From positions 1 through 64,000 of the forward strand of contig CAVUWX010000026.1 in NCBI GenBank assembly GCA_963745205.1: a DNA stretch of 64,000 nucleotides. Reading direction: 5' to 3'. The notes beneath the pieces are model-generated. The model worked only from the letters and a program-made list of their open reading frames with translations. It made no database searches and was not told the origin of the DNA. Both the position numbers and the translations under genes were made by a program. Shown here one piece after another: positions 34,303 to 42,464 of the stretch; the first letter of the stretch is position 1; each line of letters starts with the position of its first letter. The DNA is from Hyphomicrobium_A sp963745205. GTDB taxonomy: Bacteria; Pseudomonadota; Alphaproteobacteria; Rhizobiales; Hyphomicrobiaceae.

Positions 34303-35724
34303 TCAGAAGTTGATCTTCGCGCCGGTGATGATCTCCTGGAAGGCATCGAGATCGGTCCTGCCGGTGGGAGCGTAGTTCGCGTTGGTGGTAGCGTTGCCCA
34401 CGATATAACCGTCGGCGTGCTGGTAGACGAGATAGAAGCTGGTATCCGCCGCCTCTACGTTCTGGATGATGCCGGCCTGCCAAAAATTGATGCTCGCTCC
34501 CACCGTCTTGCCCGGGTTCGAGCCAGCATCGTCATGGCGATATTCGGCGAAGATGTTGGTCTTGCCGAGCGGAAGCCACTTGTGCTCGATGCCAGGCTGA
34601 ATGAACCACACGGTGCTATCCGCGTCGATCAACTGCGACTTCGCTACGGCGTTGCCGGTATCGATCGTTTGTTTGCCCCAACCGCCGAATACGAAGAGTC
34701 CCGTCGGTTTGTGCATGATGGTGGCAGCCGCGCCGCCCCAGCGGCATTCGAAGTTCGGCAGCGAAGCGGAGGTGGTGCTGGAGGATATGCACGTCGTTCC
34801 TCCAGTGTCATAGGAGGTGGGAATCAGCGTGCCGGGAACTACGCCGGTGCCCGTTTGGCTGCCGGGGTCATTGCTTTCTCCGTAGCCGGCTCGCGCACTG
34901 ACATTGAAATCTCCAATGTCGTTCTTGTAGGTCAGCGCAACATCCCAAATGCTGCGCTCGCCCCACGCAGCAATCGCGGTGAAGCCGGCAAACGTAGGAG
35001 AGTCGTAACGGATCACATCGCGGCGTCCGCTGTCGCCGGGCGTCGAATTGTTGAAGCCCCGCAGAACGTCGGTCCACCGCAGAGGGGCGGTAACCGCCGG
35101 GGGACCGAATTGAAGGCCATTGTGCCGCAGCTGGAACGCGGACATGTAGATCGCCGCGCCTTCGGCGTCGTCGACGTTTCGCGTGAGCGTCGAATCGGCG
35201 TCATCAAGAAGGTGATAGGTCGCCGTGCCGTTCAAGCCGACGGCGATTTGACCATAGGTCTTATTCTTGATGAACCAGTTGCTCTTGCGGATCAAAACGG
35301 CATTGTTGGCATTGTTGGGGTTGATGTTCGTCGAGTTATCGGAGAACTGGTTCCATTGGTTGGAGGGAGAGCCTTGAACCCCGAGCTCTAGGATGTAGCC
35401 GGCAGTCCAATCCTTGTCGATCTTGGCTTCGCCAAGGAACCGGACGCGTGACTGCTCGATCAAATTGGTTCCGACGTAGACGTTCTTCTCGGTGCCATCG
35501 TCCCACCAGAACACGGCCTCGTTGACCCAACCCGAAATCGTCAGGCTGACCTTGCGGTTGCCCTTGCGCGCCGTGGTCGCCTCGAGCTCGGCGACGCGTT
35601 CCTCAAGATCGGCGCAGCAATCTCCCCCGAGATCGGCCGATACTGCCGGCGTTGCTGCGAAAAGACTGACAACTCCAAGGACCAACGCCAGGTTGGTCCT
35701 TCCCCCAAATCCCCCGTACATCAC
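34303..35724 (-). CDS. Rhizobial-type outer-membrane porin (Porin_2)
   Basis: A 473-residue beta-barrel porin. A signal peptide ends near TPAVSADLGG; a short coiled coil (CCADLEERVAELEATTARK) precedes the barrel, which begins VSLTISGWVNEAVFWWDDGT and ends ITGAKINF with a C-terminal Phe, as outer-membrane barrels do. Repeated aromatic beta strands (GFTAIAAWGERSIWDVALTY) support this. It is monocistronic, with a strong terminator and an AT-rich upstream region (35820-35880) that probably holds its promoter. Confidence 0.9.
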   Translation of the reverse strand: MMYGGFGGRTNLALVLGVVSLFAATPAVSADLGGDCCADLEERVAELEATTARKGNRKVSLTISGWVNEAVFWWDDGTEKNVYVGTNLIEQSRVRFLGEAKIDKDWTAGYILELGVQGSPSNQWNQFSDNSTNINPNNANNAVLIRKSNWFIKNKTYGQIAVGLNGTATYHLLDDADSTLTRNVDDAEGAAIYMSAFQLRHNGLQFGPPAVTAPLRWTDVLRGFNNSTPGDSGRRDVIRYDSPTFAGFTAIAAWGERSIWDVALTYKNDIGDFNVSARAGYGESNDPGSQTGTGVVPGTLIPTSYDTGGTTCISSSTTSASLPNFECRWGGAAATIMHKPTGLFVFGGWGKQTIDTGNAVAKSQLIDADSTVWFIQPGIEHKWLPLGKTNIFAEYRHDDAGSNPGKTVGASINFWQAGIIQNVEAADTSFYLVYQHADGYIVGNATTNANYAPTGRTDLDAFQEIITGAKINF

Positions 35725-35869
35725 TGAACTCCCACTCTACAAACGCCACTGACTGACTGACGAAACGCGCTCTGGAACCTGCCTTGCTCTCACCCCCGCG
35801 AACGCGCTTCGAGGCTCCTCTGCTATGTTGGAAATAATCCGCTATAACAGATTGATATATTTAGAGTTT

Positions 35870-36064
35870 TTAGCCATCAGGTCTCCAGGTCAAGGACTCT
35901 TCGATCTCTCTAGTCGATACGGTGAGCAAGCGATGCCCCTGGAACACATCTTCGCTATATCCATATAGATATAGCGAATTGAAATCGAGTCCTCGCTGCA
36001 TCAGCTCGTTGCAATCGCGCGTATTGGATTTCGACTGCGAAGCTCGGACGAGCGAGAGGTTCAT
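35870..36064 (-). CDS. Possible small gene coupled to the hydrolase
   Basis: A 64-residue frame whose ATG (36064-36062) shares its A with the stop of the upstream hydrolase gene (TGATG). GGGGGAG lies five bases before it, a strong ribosome site. The product, MNLSLVRASQSKSNTRDCNE at its start, contains SLYLYGYSEDVFQGHRLLTV and looks soluble. No family recognised. The coupling and ribosome site argue for expression; the low GC of the segment is unlike its neighbours. Confidence 0.4.
   Translation of the reverse strand: MNLSLVRASQSKSNTRDCNELMQRGLDFNSLYLYGYSEDVFQGHRLLTVSTREIEESLTWRPDG
35951..35978. repeat. Perfect 28-base AT-rich palindrome
   Basis: TTCGCTATATC (35951-35961) and GATATAGCGAA (35968-35978) form a perfect 11-base inverted repeat around a six-base loop CATATA. 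It lies inside the possible small gene at 35870 and about 230 bases upstream of the porin ATG. It could be an operator or a hairpin in the mRNA. Confidence 0.6.
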
Positions 36065-36639
36065 CAGAACTCCCCCAACTGGTGATAGAGCTCGTCGCCG
36101 CGGTGACGCTCCGGCAGGAACTCGATCTTCTCGTGCCGTAAGTCGCGCAAGATCGACAGGCCGCGAGGCCAAGGGCCGTAGCCCGACTCTGGATTGACGT
36201 GGCCAGCGGGTCCGAGATTGATGAGCTCGGCGCCCCAGTCCTCCGACCATTCCATCGCGGAGCGGAACGACATCCACGGATCGTTGGTGCTGGCGACGAC
36301 TACGGAAGGCACGCCGAGAGGGCGTTCGGGTATGGCCGCGCTCAAGCCGAACCGATCTGGGTCGGCGGGCGCGACCAGCATCAGTCCGTCGATGCTCTCG
36401 CGGTAATCGAAGGCTGCCTGCACGGCGGCGAGGCAGCCGAAGCTGTGCGCCACCACATAGATGCGGCCCGGCGCGCGGCTCACCTCGCGGCGCAGCTTCG
36501 CAGACCACGCCGGCAGGTCGGGCTCGCTCCAGTCGCTCTGCATCACGCGAATGCAATCGGGTAGCTGCCGCTCCAACCAAGTTTGCCAGTGGTCGGGGCC
36601 GCTGCCGTGCAGTCCGGGGACGATGAGGATCGTATCCAT
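36064..36639 (-). CDS. RBBP9/YdeN-family alpha/beta hydrolase
   Basis: A 191-residue serine hydrolase of the small RBBP9/YdeN family. It starts MDTILIVPGLHGSGPDHWQT, the family's GxxGSGxxHW motif. The nucleophile is Ser66 in VVAHSFGC, and Asp120 (STNDPW) and His147 (GPAGHVN) complete the triad. The natural substrate is unknown for the family. Its stop overlaps the ATG of a possible 64-residue gene. Confidence 0.85.
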   Translation of the reverse strand: MDTILIVPGLHGSGPDHWQTWLERQLPDCIRVMQSDWSEPDLPAWSAKLRREVSRAPGRIYVVAHSFGCLAAVQAAFDYRESIDGLMLVAPADPDRFGLSAAIPERPLGVPSVVVASTNDPWMSFRSAMEWSEDWGAELINLGPAGHVNPESGYGPWPRGLSILRDLRHEKIEFLPERHRGDELYHQLGEF

Positions 36640-36823
36640 GGGGAACCTCGCTTCGCTTCTCGTCTTCGTCTCTGCGTGTCAGCTCGGTTGCGCCGTCTTC
36701 CCGCGGTACCATCCCCCGGATCACTCCCCGGGAGACGGCGCACACCGATCCGGTCGACTGGGAAGTCGCCCCGCGGCAAGTGGGCGTAGGTTCGGGCTCG
36801 CCGCGGAGATGCCGACCGGCACC

Positions 36824-36854
36824 CCCGGGAAACAGTTGAGGCGTGTTTCCCGGG
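36824..36854 (-). terminator. Hairpin downstream of the sulfate-binding gene
   Basis: CCCGGGAAACA (36824-36834) and TGTTTCCCGGG (36844-36854) form an 11-base stem with a nine-base loop, 16 bases past the stop of the gene at 36870. There is no U-tract, so it may stabilise the 3' end rather than terminate intrinsically. Confidence 0.5.
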
Positions 36855-36869
36855 AGCCATTGCGGGAGC

Positions 36870-37898
36870 TCAGCTCTTGCTTCCTGGCGCGTAGATCTGA
36901 TCGAACGTGCCGCCGTCGTCGAAGTGCGTCTTCTGGGCCTTGCCCCAGCCGCCGAATACCTCGTCGACCGTGAACAGCTTCACGTCGCCGAAGTTAGCCT
37001 TGTACTTCTCGGCGACCTTGGCATCGCGCGGCCGGTAGTAGTTCTTGGCCGCAATCTCTTGAGCTTCGGGCGAGTAGAGGTAGGCCAGATACTCTTCGGC
37101 GATCTTGCGCGTGCCTTTCTTGTCGACGTTCTTGTCGACGACGGCCACCGAAGGCTCGGCGAGGATCGAGAGCGTCGGCGTGACGATCTCGAACTTGTCG
37201 GGTCCGAGCTCTTTCACGGAGAGATAGGCCTCGTTCTCCCACGCAATCAGCACGTCGCCTTGGCCGCGCTCGACGAACGTCGTCGTGGAGCCGCGTGCGC
37301 CCGAGTCGAGCACCTTGGTGTTCTTGTAGATCTTGGTGACGAGGTCCTTGGCTGTCGCTTCGCTGCCGCCCGGCTGCTTCAGCGCGTAGCCCCACGCCGC
37401 CAGATAGTTCCAGCGCGCGCCGCCCGAGGTCTTCGGATTCGGGGTCACGACCTCGACGCCCGGCTTGGCGAGATCGGCCCAGTCCTTGATGCCCTTGGGG
37501 TTGCCCTTGCGGACAAGGAAGACGATCGTCGAGGTGTAGGGCGCGGAGTTGTCCGGCAGCCTCTTCGCCCAATCCGCCTTCACCAGATCCTTCTTCACCA
37601 GGGCTTCGATGTCGCCGGCCAGCGCCAGGGTGGCCACGTCGGCGTCGAGGCCATCGATGATGGCGCGCGCCTGCTTGCCGGAGCCGCCGTGCGACTGGTT
37701 GATCTTGACGTCCTCGCCGGTCTTCTCCTTCCAGTGCTTGGCGAAGGCCTCGTTGTAGGCCTGATAAAGCTCGCGCGTCGGATCGTAAGAGACGTTGAGC
37801 AGGGTCGTCTCGGCGGCGTAGGCGAGCTGCGCGCCTCCGACGACGCCGGCTGCCACTGCGAGGGCGATGGCCTCGCGGCGGGAAAATGCAATTTTCAT
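36870..37898 (-). CDS. sbp: Sulfate ABC transporter substrate-binding protein
   Basis: A 342-residue periplasmic protein that binds sulfate or thiosulfate for an ABC importer. MKIAFSRREAIALAVAAGVV is the signal. Family motifs are LLNVSYDPTRELYQAYNEAF, INQSHGGSGKQARAIIDGLD, LVRKGNPKGIKDWADL, ARGSTTTFVERGQGDVLIAW and the C-terminal FTVDEVFGGWGKAQKTHF. The ATG at 37898 has an AGAGG ten bases upstream. No permease or ATPase genes are adjacent, but a CysB-like regulator is next on the same strand. Confidence 0.92.
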   Translation of the reverse strand: MKIAFSRREAIALAVAAGVVGGAQLAYAAETTLLNVSYDPTRELYQAYNEAFAKHWKEKTGEDVKINQSHGGSGKQARAIIDGLDADVATLALAGDIEALVKKDLVKADWAKRLPDNSAPYTSTIVFLVRKGNPKGIKDWADLAKPGVEVVTPNPKTSGGARWNYLAAWGYALKQPGGSEATAKDLVTKIYKNTKVLDSGARGSTTTFVERGQGDVLIAWENEAYLSVKELGPDKFEIVTPTLSILAEPSVAVVDKNVDKKGTRKIAEEYLAYLYSPEAQEIAAKNYYRPRDAKVAEKYKANFGDVKLFTVDEVFGGWGKAQKTHFDDGGTFDQIYAPGSKS

Positions 37899-38316
37899 TC
37901 GGAGCATCCTCTGTGTTCGTGACCTCACCCGATAAAAGGGTACGAGGAACAGGTAGCGGCGCGGGCCTTCACCACGAACTAAGAAGATTTTCTGAGCTTA
38001 TATGGTTTCACGCGTGGGGACGAAATACGGGGAGAACGTTCGAACTTTCGCTCCGGAAATTGATTTCCCGCGTGATCGCTTTGACGCGATGAGGAGAACA
38101 GGATGTCCGCGCGAGTGTGCATTTTCTTCCATGCAAATGGGCACGCGCGGGGCCGCTTTTCTCTGGCTGCGAAATAAGGAACGCACGACGGAGCTCGCGC
38201 CCCATCAGCGCCTCGCTGACGAAAATCCTGTCTGCGGTGGATCTCAAAAGCATCATCAGCGCGTCGCCAGCCGGCAGCAGATCGTCGGCGCAATTGACGA
38301 CGTCCCGGCCCTAGCG
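37899..38316. other. Intergenic region between sbp and the CysB-like gene
   Basis: These 418 bases hold no convincing intact gene. A dyad GGAAAT-TG-ATTTCC at 38055-38068 lies 157 bases upstream of the sbp ATG and could be a regulatory site. A minus-strand stretch (38008-38256) with a protein-like segment RSTADRIFVSEALMGRELRR may be a decayed gene. Confidence 0.4.
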
Positions 38317-39246
38317 CTAAGCGAACGGGCTCGCCATGGCGCTGCGGACCGTCTTCTCGTTCAGCTGCGGCGAGCACAGCTCGATGAAGCGGAACACGTA
38401 GCCGCGCAGGAAGCGGCCGCGGCGGATGGCAAGGCTCGAGGTGCTGCTCGCAAACAGGTGCGCGCAATTGAGCACGCGCAGGCCGCTGTCGCGTTCGGGG
38501 TCGAACGCCATCGAGGCGATGATGCCGACGCCGAGCTCGAGCTCGACGTAGGCCTTGATGACGTCGGCGTCGAGCGCCGACATGGCGATCTCGGGCGCGA
38601 GGCCCGCGCGTGCGAAAGCGTCATCGATGCGGGTGCGTCCCGTGAGGCCTTCGTCATAGGTGATGATCGGCCACTCGGCCACGGCCTCGAGAGTCAGCGG
38701 CTTGACGCTTTCCAGAGCGTGTCCAGCCGGCACGATCACCGCGTGCTCCCACGTGTAGTAGGGAAAGGCGATGAGGCCGGCGTTTGCCTCGAGCGCGTCG
38801 GTGGCGATGCCGATGTCGGCCTCGCCGTCGAGTAGGATGGACGCGATCTCCTTGGGGCTCGCCTGGTGCAGGACGAGGCGAACGCCCGGGAACGCTTTCT
38901 TGAATCTCGCGATGATGGGCGGCAGCGTGTAGCGGGCCTGCGTGTGCGTGGTCGCGATCTTGAGGATGCCCTGGTCGCCGCTCGACAGGCGCCCGGCGAT
39001 ATGCGCGAGATTTTCGGCTTCGAGCAGCATGCGGCCGACGATCTCGACCGCCTCCTTGCCGGCTTCCGTTAACCCCAACAGCCGCTTGCCGCGGCGCACG
39101 AACAGCTCCACCCCGAGCTCGTCCTCGAGGTCCTTGACGTGCTTGCTGACGCCCGATTGCGAGGTGAGCAGCGCGCTCGCCACCTCGGTGAGGTTGAAGT
39201 TGCAGCGAGCCGTTTCGCGAATGATCCGAAGCTGCTGGAAGTTCAT
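38317..39246 (-). CDS. cysB: LysR-type regulator, CysB-like
   Basis: A 309-residue LysR regulator closest to CysB/Cbl, activators of sulfur assimilation that respond to N-acetylserine or APS. The N-terminal wHTH is MNFQQLRIIRETARCNFNLT, with TSQSGVSKHVKDLEDELGVE. The effector domain has ATTHTQARYTLPPIIARFKK and FPYYTWEHAVIVPAGH, both typical of CysB. The frame opens at 39294, but MNFQQL is the family N terminus. It neighbours sbp and faces an operon that begins with a poly-Cys peptide. Confidence 0.88.
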   Translation of the reverse strand: MNFQQLRIIRETARCNFNLTEVASALLTSQSGVSKHVKDLEDELGVELFVRRGKRLLGLTEAGKEAVEIVGRMLLEAENLAHIAGRLSSGDQGILKIATTHTQARYTLPPIIARFKKAFPGVRLVLHQASPKEIASILLDGEADIGIATDALEANAGLIAFPYYTWEHAVIVPAGHALESVKPLTLEAVAEWPIITYDEGLTGRTRIDDAFARAGLAPEIAMSALDADVIKAYVELELGVGIIASMAFDPERDSGLRVLNCAHLFASSTSSLAIRRGRFLRGYVFRFIELCSPQLNEKTVRSAMASPFA

Positions 39247-39372
39247 GCGAGGCCGCCCCTGCCCGCGATCGATGAGGCCGTGCGCGACGTGCACTCGGGC
39301 CCTCGCTTTCTGCCGATTCTACCGGCAACGCGCGTCAACCTAGTACGCGGCATCGTGCGTCTGAATAACGAT

Positions 39373-39395
39373 ATTCCGATTAGCTTATGCGGAAT
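39373..39395. promoter_or_regulatory. Candidate LysR/CysB-type dyad
   Basis: ATTCCG and CGGAAT flank an 11-base AT-rich spacer, the T-N11-A architecture of LysR-family sites. It lies 127 bases upstream of the CysB-like ATG and 208 bases upstream of the poly-Cys peptide, a good place for autoregulation and divergent control. Confidence 0.4.
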
Positions 39396-39575
39396 TGTGC
39401 ATTGGGCGCGAACCGGTGCGCGCAACAGGCGGTTCTAAGGTTTGCAAGTATTCTTATTTGACGCTCTGAGCCGTTCGGAGCTCTATGGATGCGTCGGCGA
39501 ACCTTCGTCGGCCGCGGTGATTTGCAGAGCACGCTTGCGCCGCGACACCAAACGCTAAGAGGCCGCCCCTTCCAC

Positions 39576-39602
39576 GCGGCTTCAGCTCCGAGGAGAAGCC
39601 GC
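39576..39602 (+). promoter_or_regulatory. Hairpin presenting the ribosome site of the poly-Cys peptide
   Basis: GCGGCTT (39576-39582) and AAGCCGC (39596-39602) form a perfect seven-base stem that ends directly at the ATG. The AGGAG ribosome site (39591-39595) lies in the 13-base loop, next to the stem. Folding could tune initiation of the peptide. Confidence 0.5.
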
Positions 39603-39689
39603 ATGGCATTGCTCTCTAACTCGACGCAGAAGCGTCGCCCAGCGTTCCACAAGGGAACCGCCTGTACCTGTTGCGCGTGTTGTTGTTGA
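39603..39689 (+). CDS. 28-residue peptide with a C-terminal poly-cysteine run (candidate leader)
   Basis: The frame MALLSNSTQKRRPAFHKGTA continues CTCCACCC and stops, so six of the last eight residues are Cys, ending in three consecutive Cys codons just before the stop. AGGAG lies seven bases before the ATG. It is the first frame of a plus-strand unit opposite the CysB-like gene. A Cys-codon run at the end of a short frame is what a cysteine-responsive leader peptide would look like; metal binding is an alternative. A GCGGC-CTTTGA-GCCGC hairpin starts 13 bases after the stop. Confidence 0.6.
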   Translation: MALLSNSTQKRRPAFHKGTACTCCACCC

Positions 39690-39783
39690 AGCACGACGCA
39701 AGCGGCCTTTGAGCCGCCGTTCCAATCGCACAGCAAACATTGAACGCATGGGACGCCGGCAAGAGCCGGCGACAGGTGAACGC

Positions 39784-40008
39784 ATGTCCTCACAAGCCTA
39801 CATCATCGAGCTCGGCAGCGATGCCGTCGGCATCATCGTGCGCGAGGCGGGCGACGCCGCCTTCCACTTCCACGCCGCGCTCAACGAGTTCCATCCGCTC
39901 GACGGCAAGACCTTCGCGACGCCGCAAGCCGCGCAAGCTGCCGCTGCCGCGCACGGGGCCAAGCGGGCGCGCGGCGGCCTCGCGCTTCAAGAGGGGCGCA
40001 CACCATGA
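39784..40008 (+). CDS. Small hypothetical protein downstream of the poly-Cys peptide
   Basis: A 74-residue soluble protein, MSSQAYIIELGSDAVGIIVR at its start, with a two-stranded motif and a helical tail (TFATPQAAQAAAAAHGAKRA). I know similar small alphaproteobacterial proteins only as hypothetical. It lies 94 bases after the peptide and its stop overlaps the next ATG (ATGA), so the three form one unit. Its translation start has only a weak AGG site, consistent with control from upstream. Confidence 0.6.
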   Translation: MSSQAYIIELGSDAVGIIVREAGDAAFHFHAALNEFHPLDGKTFATPQAAQAAAAAHGAKRARGGLALQEGRTP

Positions 40009-40215
40009 GCGAGCCGCCGAGCTTCTCCGAGCGATTGCGCGCTTGGCGGCACGGAGGCCCGCGCCGCGACCAGACCTGCGGCAACGCCGAACTCGGACAA
40101 CCTGCTGCCGTTCCGGCGTCGCTTCGACCCCGGCCTGGAAGATGAGCCCAACGGCGCCGTTCCATGGCTCGACGGGCTGCGCACCGAGCCGTGGGTGCCG
40201 GTGGTCGAGGATTAG
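40005..40215 (+). pseudogene. Small gene interrupted by a +1 frameshift
   Basis: From the ATG at 40005 the frame reads MSEPPSFSERLRAWRHGG; the next frame then gives TRPAATPNSDNLLPFRRRFD to a protein-like end LRTEPWVPVVED. As read, the ATG frame stops after 46 residues. The total of 211 bases is one more than a multiple of three, so one extra base near 40050-40065 (GGCGGCACGGAGG) would explain it; the repaired protein has 69 residues. It overlaps the upstream stop by four bases. Sequencing error and true decay cannot be told apart here. Confidence 0.45.
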
Positions 40216-40276
40216 GCGCCCGATAGGATTTCCCTGGTGCTCCGAGCCCCCAGCCTCCCGCTGTTGTGGGCGAACT

Positions 40277-40322
40277 TGGCCCGGTCCCGCATCGTCTCCT
40301 CGCGGACCGGGCCATTTTTTCT
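40277..40322 (+). terminator. Rho-independent terminator of the poly-Cys unit
   Basis: TGGCCCGGTCC (40277-40287) and GGACCGGGCCA (40304-40314) form an 11-base stem followed by TTTTTTCTT. It closes the plus-strand unit that begins with the poly-Cys peptide. Confidence 0.9.
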
Positions 40323-40444
40323 TAGCCGCCTTACGTTGCGCCAAAGCCACATCGCTGGCCGATTTCGCGGAGGGGCGCGCGCAAGCCACGCGAACGCCAT
40401 ACATAATCGGCAACGAAGCAGCTGATTTGCCGGAGGGAAAACCG

Positions 40445-40732
40445 ATGCGACAGTCACCGATCCTGATTGCAGCGTTCTTGAGCCTGGCCATGCTGGCGCC
40501 GCCCGCGTTCGCGTTCGACATCAATTCCAGCACCAGCACCAACCCGGACGGATCGGCGCGCTACGCCGATCCCGACGACCAGCCGATGACCGGTCCCCTG
40601 GGCGCGGTCACCGTCGGTCCGAGCGCGAGCTTCACCGGCGGCGCGACGACGACCACCTCGCCGTCGTCGATCCCGCAGAGCTGGCAGTATCTCGATTGGG
40701 CGAACCCGCTGCCCGACCGCCGCACGAGATAG
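40445..40732 (+). CDS. Small secreted protein
   Basis: A 95-residue exported protein. MRQSPILIAAFLSLAMLAPP is a signal peptide, cleaved near AFAFDI. The mature part is rich in Ser, Thr, Asp and Pro (SSTSTNPDGSARYADPDDQP) and ends WQYLDWANPLPDRRTR. GGAGG precedes the ATG. No family recognised; probably disordered and periplasmic. Confidence 0.65.
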   Translation: MRQSPILIAAFLSLAMLAPPAFAFDINSSTSTNPDGSARYADPDDQPMTGPLGAVTVGPSASFTGGATTTTSPSSIPQSWQYLDWANPLPDRRTR

Positions 40733-40755
40733 CCCCTAGGTTTGGTTGAGATAAC

Positions 40756-40793
40756 AGCGGCCGCGACGGAGCCGAACTCCCGTCGCGGCCGCT
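40756..40793 (+). terminator. Strong hairpin terminator
   Basis: AGCGGCCGCGACGG (40756-40769) and CCGTCGCGGCCGCT (40780-40793) form a perfect 14-base stem with a 10-base loop, followed by TTCGCTT. It lies 23 bases past the stop of the small secreted protein gene. Confidence 0.75.
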
Positions 40794-40879
40794 TTCGCTT
40801 GGCGGGCAAGCGATCCGGCTGGACCGTCGGCTTCCCGATACGCCATATCGTGCGGTCCTTCCCATGAGGCGCCGCGCTG

Positions 40880-42376
40880 ATGGCCGCAACGACGACGACC
40901 CTGTGGAGCCCGTCTTATCTCAAGGCGCAGCTCGCCACCGCGCTGCTCAATCCAATCCGCGCCTTCCGCCCCCGTTATCTGCCGCTGCTGATGGTCTACT
41001 TCGCCTACGGCGCCCTCGGCCTCATCGCGGTCGCCGAGAGCTTCTGGGTCAAGAAGGCGCTGACGCTGAGCCCGGCCGAGCTTGCCGAGCTGAGCGGCTG
41101 GCTCACGCTGCCGTGGACCGTGAAGATGGTGTTCGGCGAGCTCGTCGATGCCGTTCCCATTCTCGGCTCGCAGCGCCGCGCCTACGTGTTCATCGGCGCG
41201 GCCTTCATCGCGCTCGGCCTGCTGCTGCTGGCGGGCGCGGCGGGCGGCTGGCTCACCTTCGCTTCTCTGGAGAACCTTTATCGTCTCGGCGCCTTCTCGA
41301 GCGTGCTCGGCGTCGTCATCCAGGACGTAGCGGCCGACGCCATGAGCACAGAGGTGGTCGACCGCGAGAACCCGGACGGCACCCCCCGCGATAAGGACGA
41401 GGTCGACCGCGAGCTCGGCATGGTGCAGGTGCTGGGACGGCTCGCGCTGTCGTTCGGTATTTTCCTCGTCGCCGGCATCGCCGGGTGGATCGCCGGCGTC
41501 TACAGCTACGCGACCGTGTTCCTCGTCGGGCTCATCATCCCGCTCGTCTCCGTGAGCGGGGCGGCGCTGATCACCTTGAAGCCCGTCGAAAGCAGTCTCA
41601 TCGACTGGCGCATTCTCGGCGGCGGCATCGCCTACGGCGCCTTCGTGCTCACGCTGGCGTTCGCGGATATCCCCTACAACCAGGAGATCGTGTTCGTCGT
41701 CTCCATGGCGGTCGTATGCGCGATGCTAGCCCGCGTCGTGCATGATCTCGACGAGACGACCAAGCGCACGATCTTCTACGCCGCGATCATCATCTTCATT
41801 TACCGCGCGGCGCCGCTCACCGGGCAGGGCTATACCTGGTTCGCGATCGACGTCCTGGGCTTCAACGAGGCTTTCCAGGGCACGCTCGGTCAGATCGGGG
41901 CGGGGCTCGCGCTCATCGGCATGTGGCTGTTCTCGGACGCCATCACGCGGCGGCCGGTGCCGACCGTGCTCCTGTGGCTCACGATCGTCACGACCATCCT
42001 GTCGCTGCCGGCCCTCGGGCTCGTGCTCGGCTTAGCCGACTGGACCGAGCGTGTGTTCGGCTTTGGCGCGAGGACGATCGCCATCATCGACACGGCGGCG
42101 ACCTCGCCGTTCGCCCAGCTCAGCATGATCCCGCTGTTGACGCTCACCGCGATCTACGCGCCCAAGGGCCACCGCGCGACGTGGTTTGCGCTCATGGCGT
42201 CCTTGATGAATCTCGCGCTGGTCGCGGGGCAATTGCAAACCAAGTACTTGAACGAGATCTACGTCGTCGGCCGCGGCAATTACGAGAGCCTGCCCTATAT
42301 CGTGGCGTGGTCGCTCGCCATCGGCTTCGTGGTGCCGCTGGCGGCGATTTTCGCCTTCGGCCGCCGACTGGAGTAG
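40880..42376 (+). CDS. Major facilitator, folate/biopterin-transporter-like
   Basis: A 498-residue inner-membrane carrier with about twelve membrane helices. The segment LSGWLTLPWTVKMVFGELVD and the following PILGSQRRAYVFIGA match the folate-biopterin transporter branch of the major facilitator superfamily. Helix 4 has GVVIQDVAADAMSTEVV. The substrate is not clear from sequence. It lies 88 bases upstream of the glutaminase gene on the same strand. Confidence 0.75.
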   Translation: MAATTTTLWSPSYLKAQLATALLNPIRAFRPRYLPLLMVYFAYGALGLIAVAESFWVKKALTLSPAELAELSGWLTLPWTVKMVFGELVDAVPILGSQRRAYVFIGAAFIALGLLLLAGAAGGWLTFASLENLYRLGAFSSVLGVVIQDVAADAMSTEVVDRENPDGTPRDKDEVDRELGMVQVLGRLALSFGIFLVAGIAGWIAGVYSYATVFLVGLIIPLVSVSGAALITLKPVESSLIDWRILGGGIAYGAFVLTLAFADIPYNQEIVFVVSMAVVCAMLARVVHDLDETTKRTIFYAAIIIFIYRAAPLTGQGYTWFAIDVLGFNEAFQGTLGQIGAGLALIGMWLFSDAITRRPVPTVLLWLTIVTTILSLPALGLVLGLADWTERVFGFGARTIAIIDTAATSPFAQLSMIPLLTLTAIYAPKGHRATWFALMASLMNLALVAGQLQTKYLNEIYVVGRGNYESLPYIVAWSLAIGFVVPLAAIFAFGRRLE

Positions 42377-42464
42377 GGGGCTCGTCGGCGACCTGCCCGG
42401 ACATCGTGAAGCGCTGACGCGCGGGCCTGCGCGCAGGTATGCTGCGGCCGATCAGAACCCTCCA

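Larger units (their letters stand above)
39247..39602. other. Divergent regulatory region of cysB and the poly-Cys operon
   Basis: These 356 bases separate the CysB-like gene from the plus-strand poly-Cys peptide. No gene is seen. They hold the AT-rich dyad at 39373-39395 and the start-site hairpin at 39576-39602, described separately. Confidence 0.5.

Noticed and set aside
36064..36745. Long minus-strand frame 35870-36745 as a single gene
   Set aside because: Its upstream part is an Arg-rich shadow of the RBBP9-type hydrolase; only the last 64 codons could be real.
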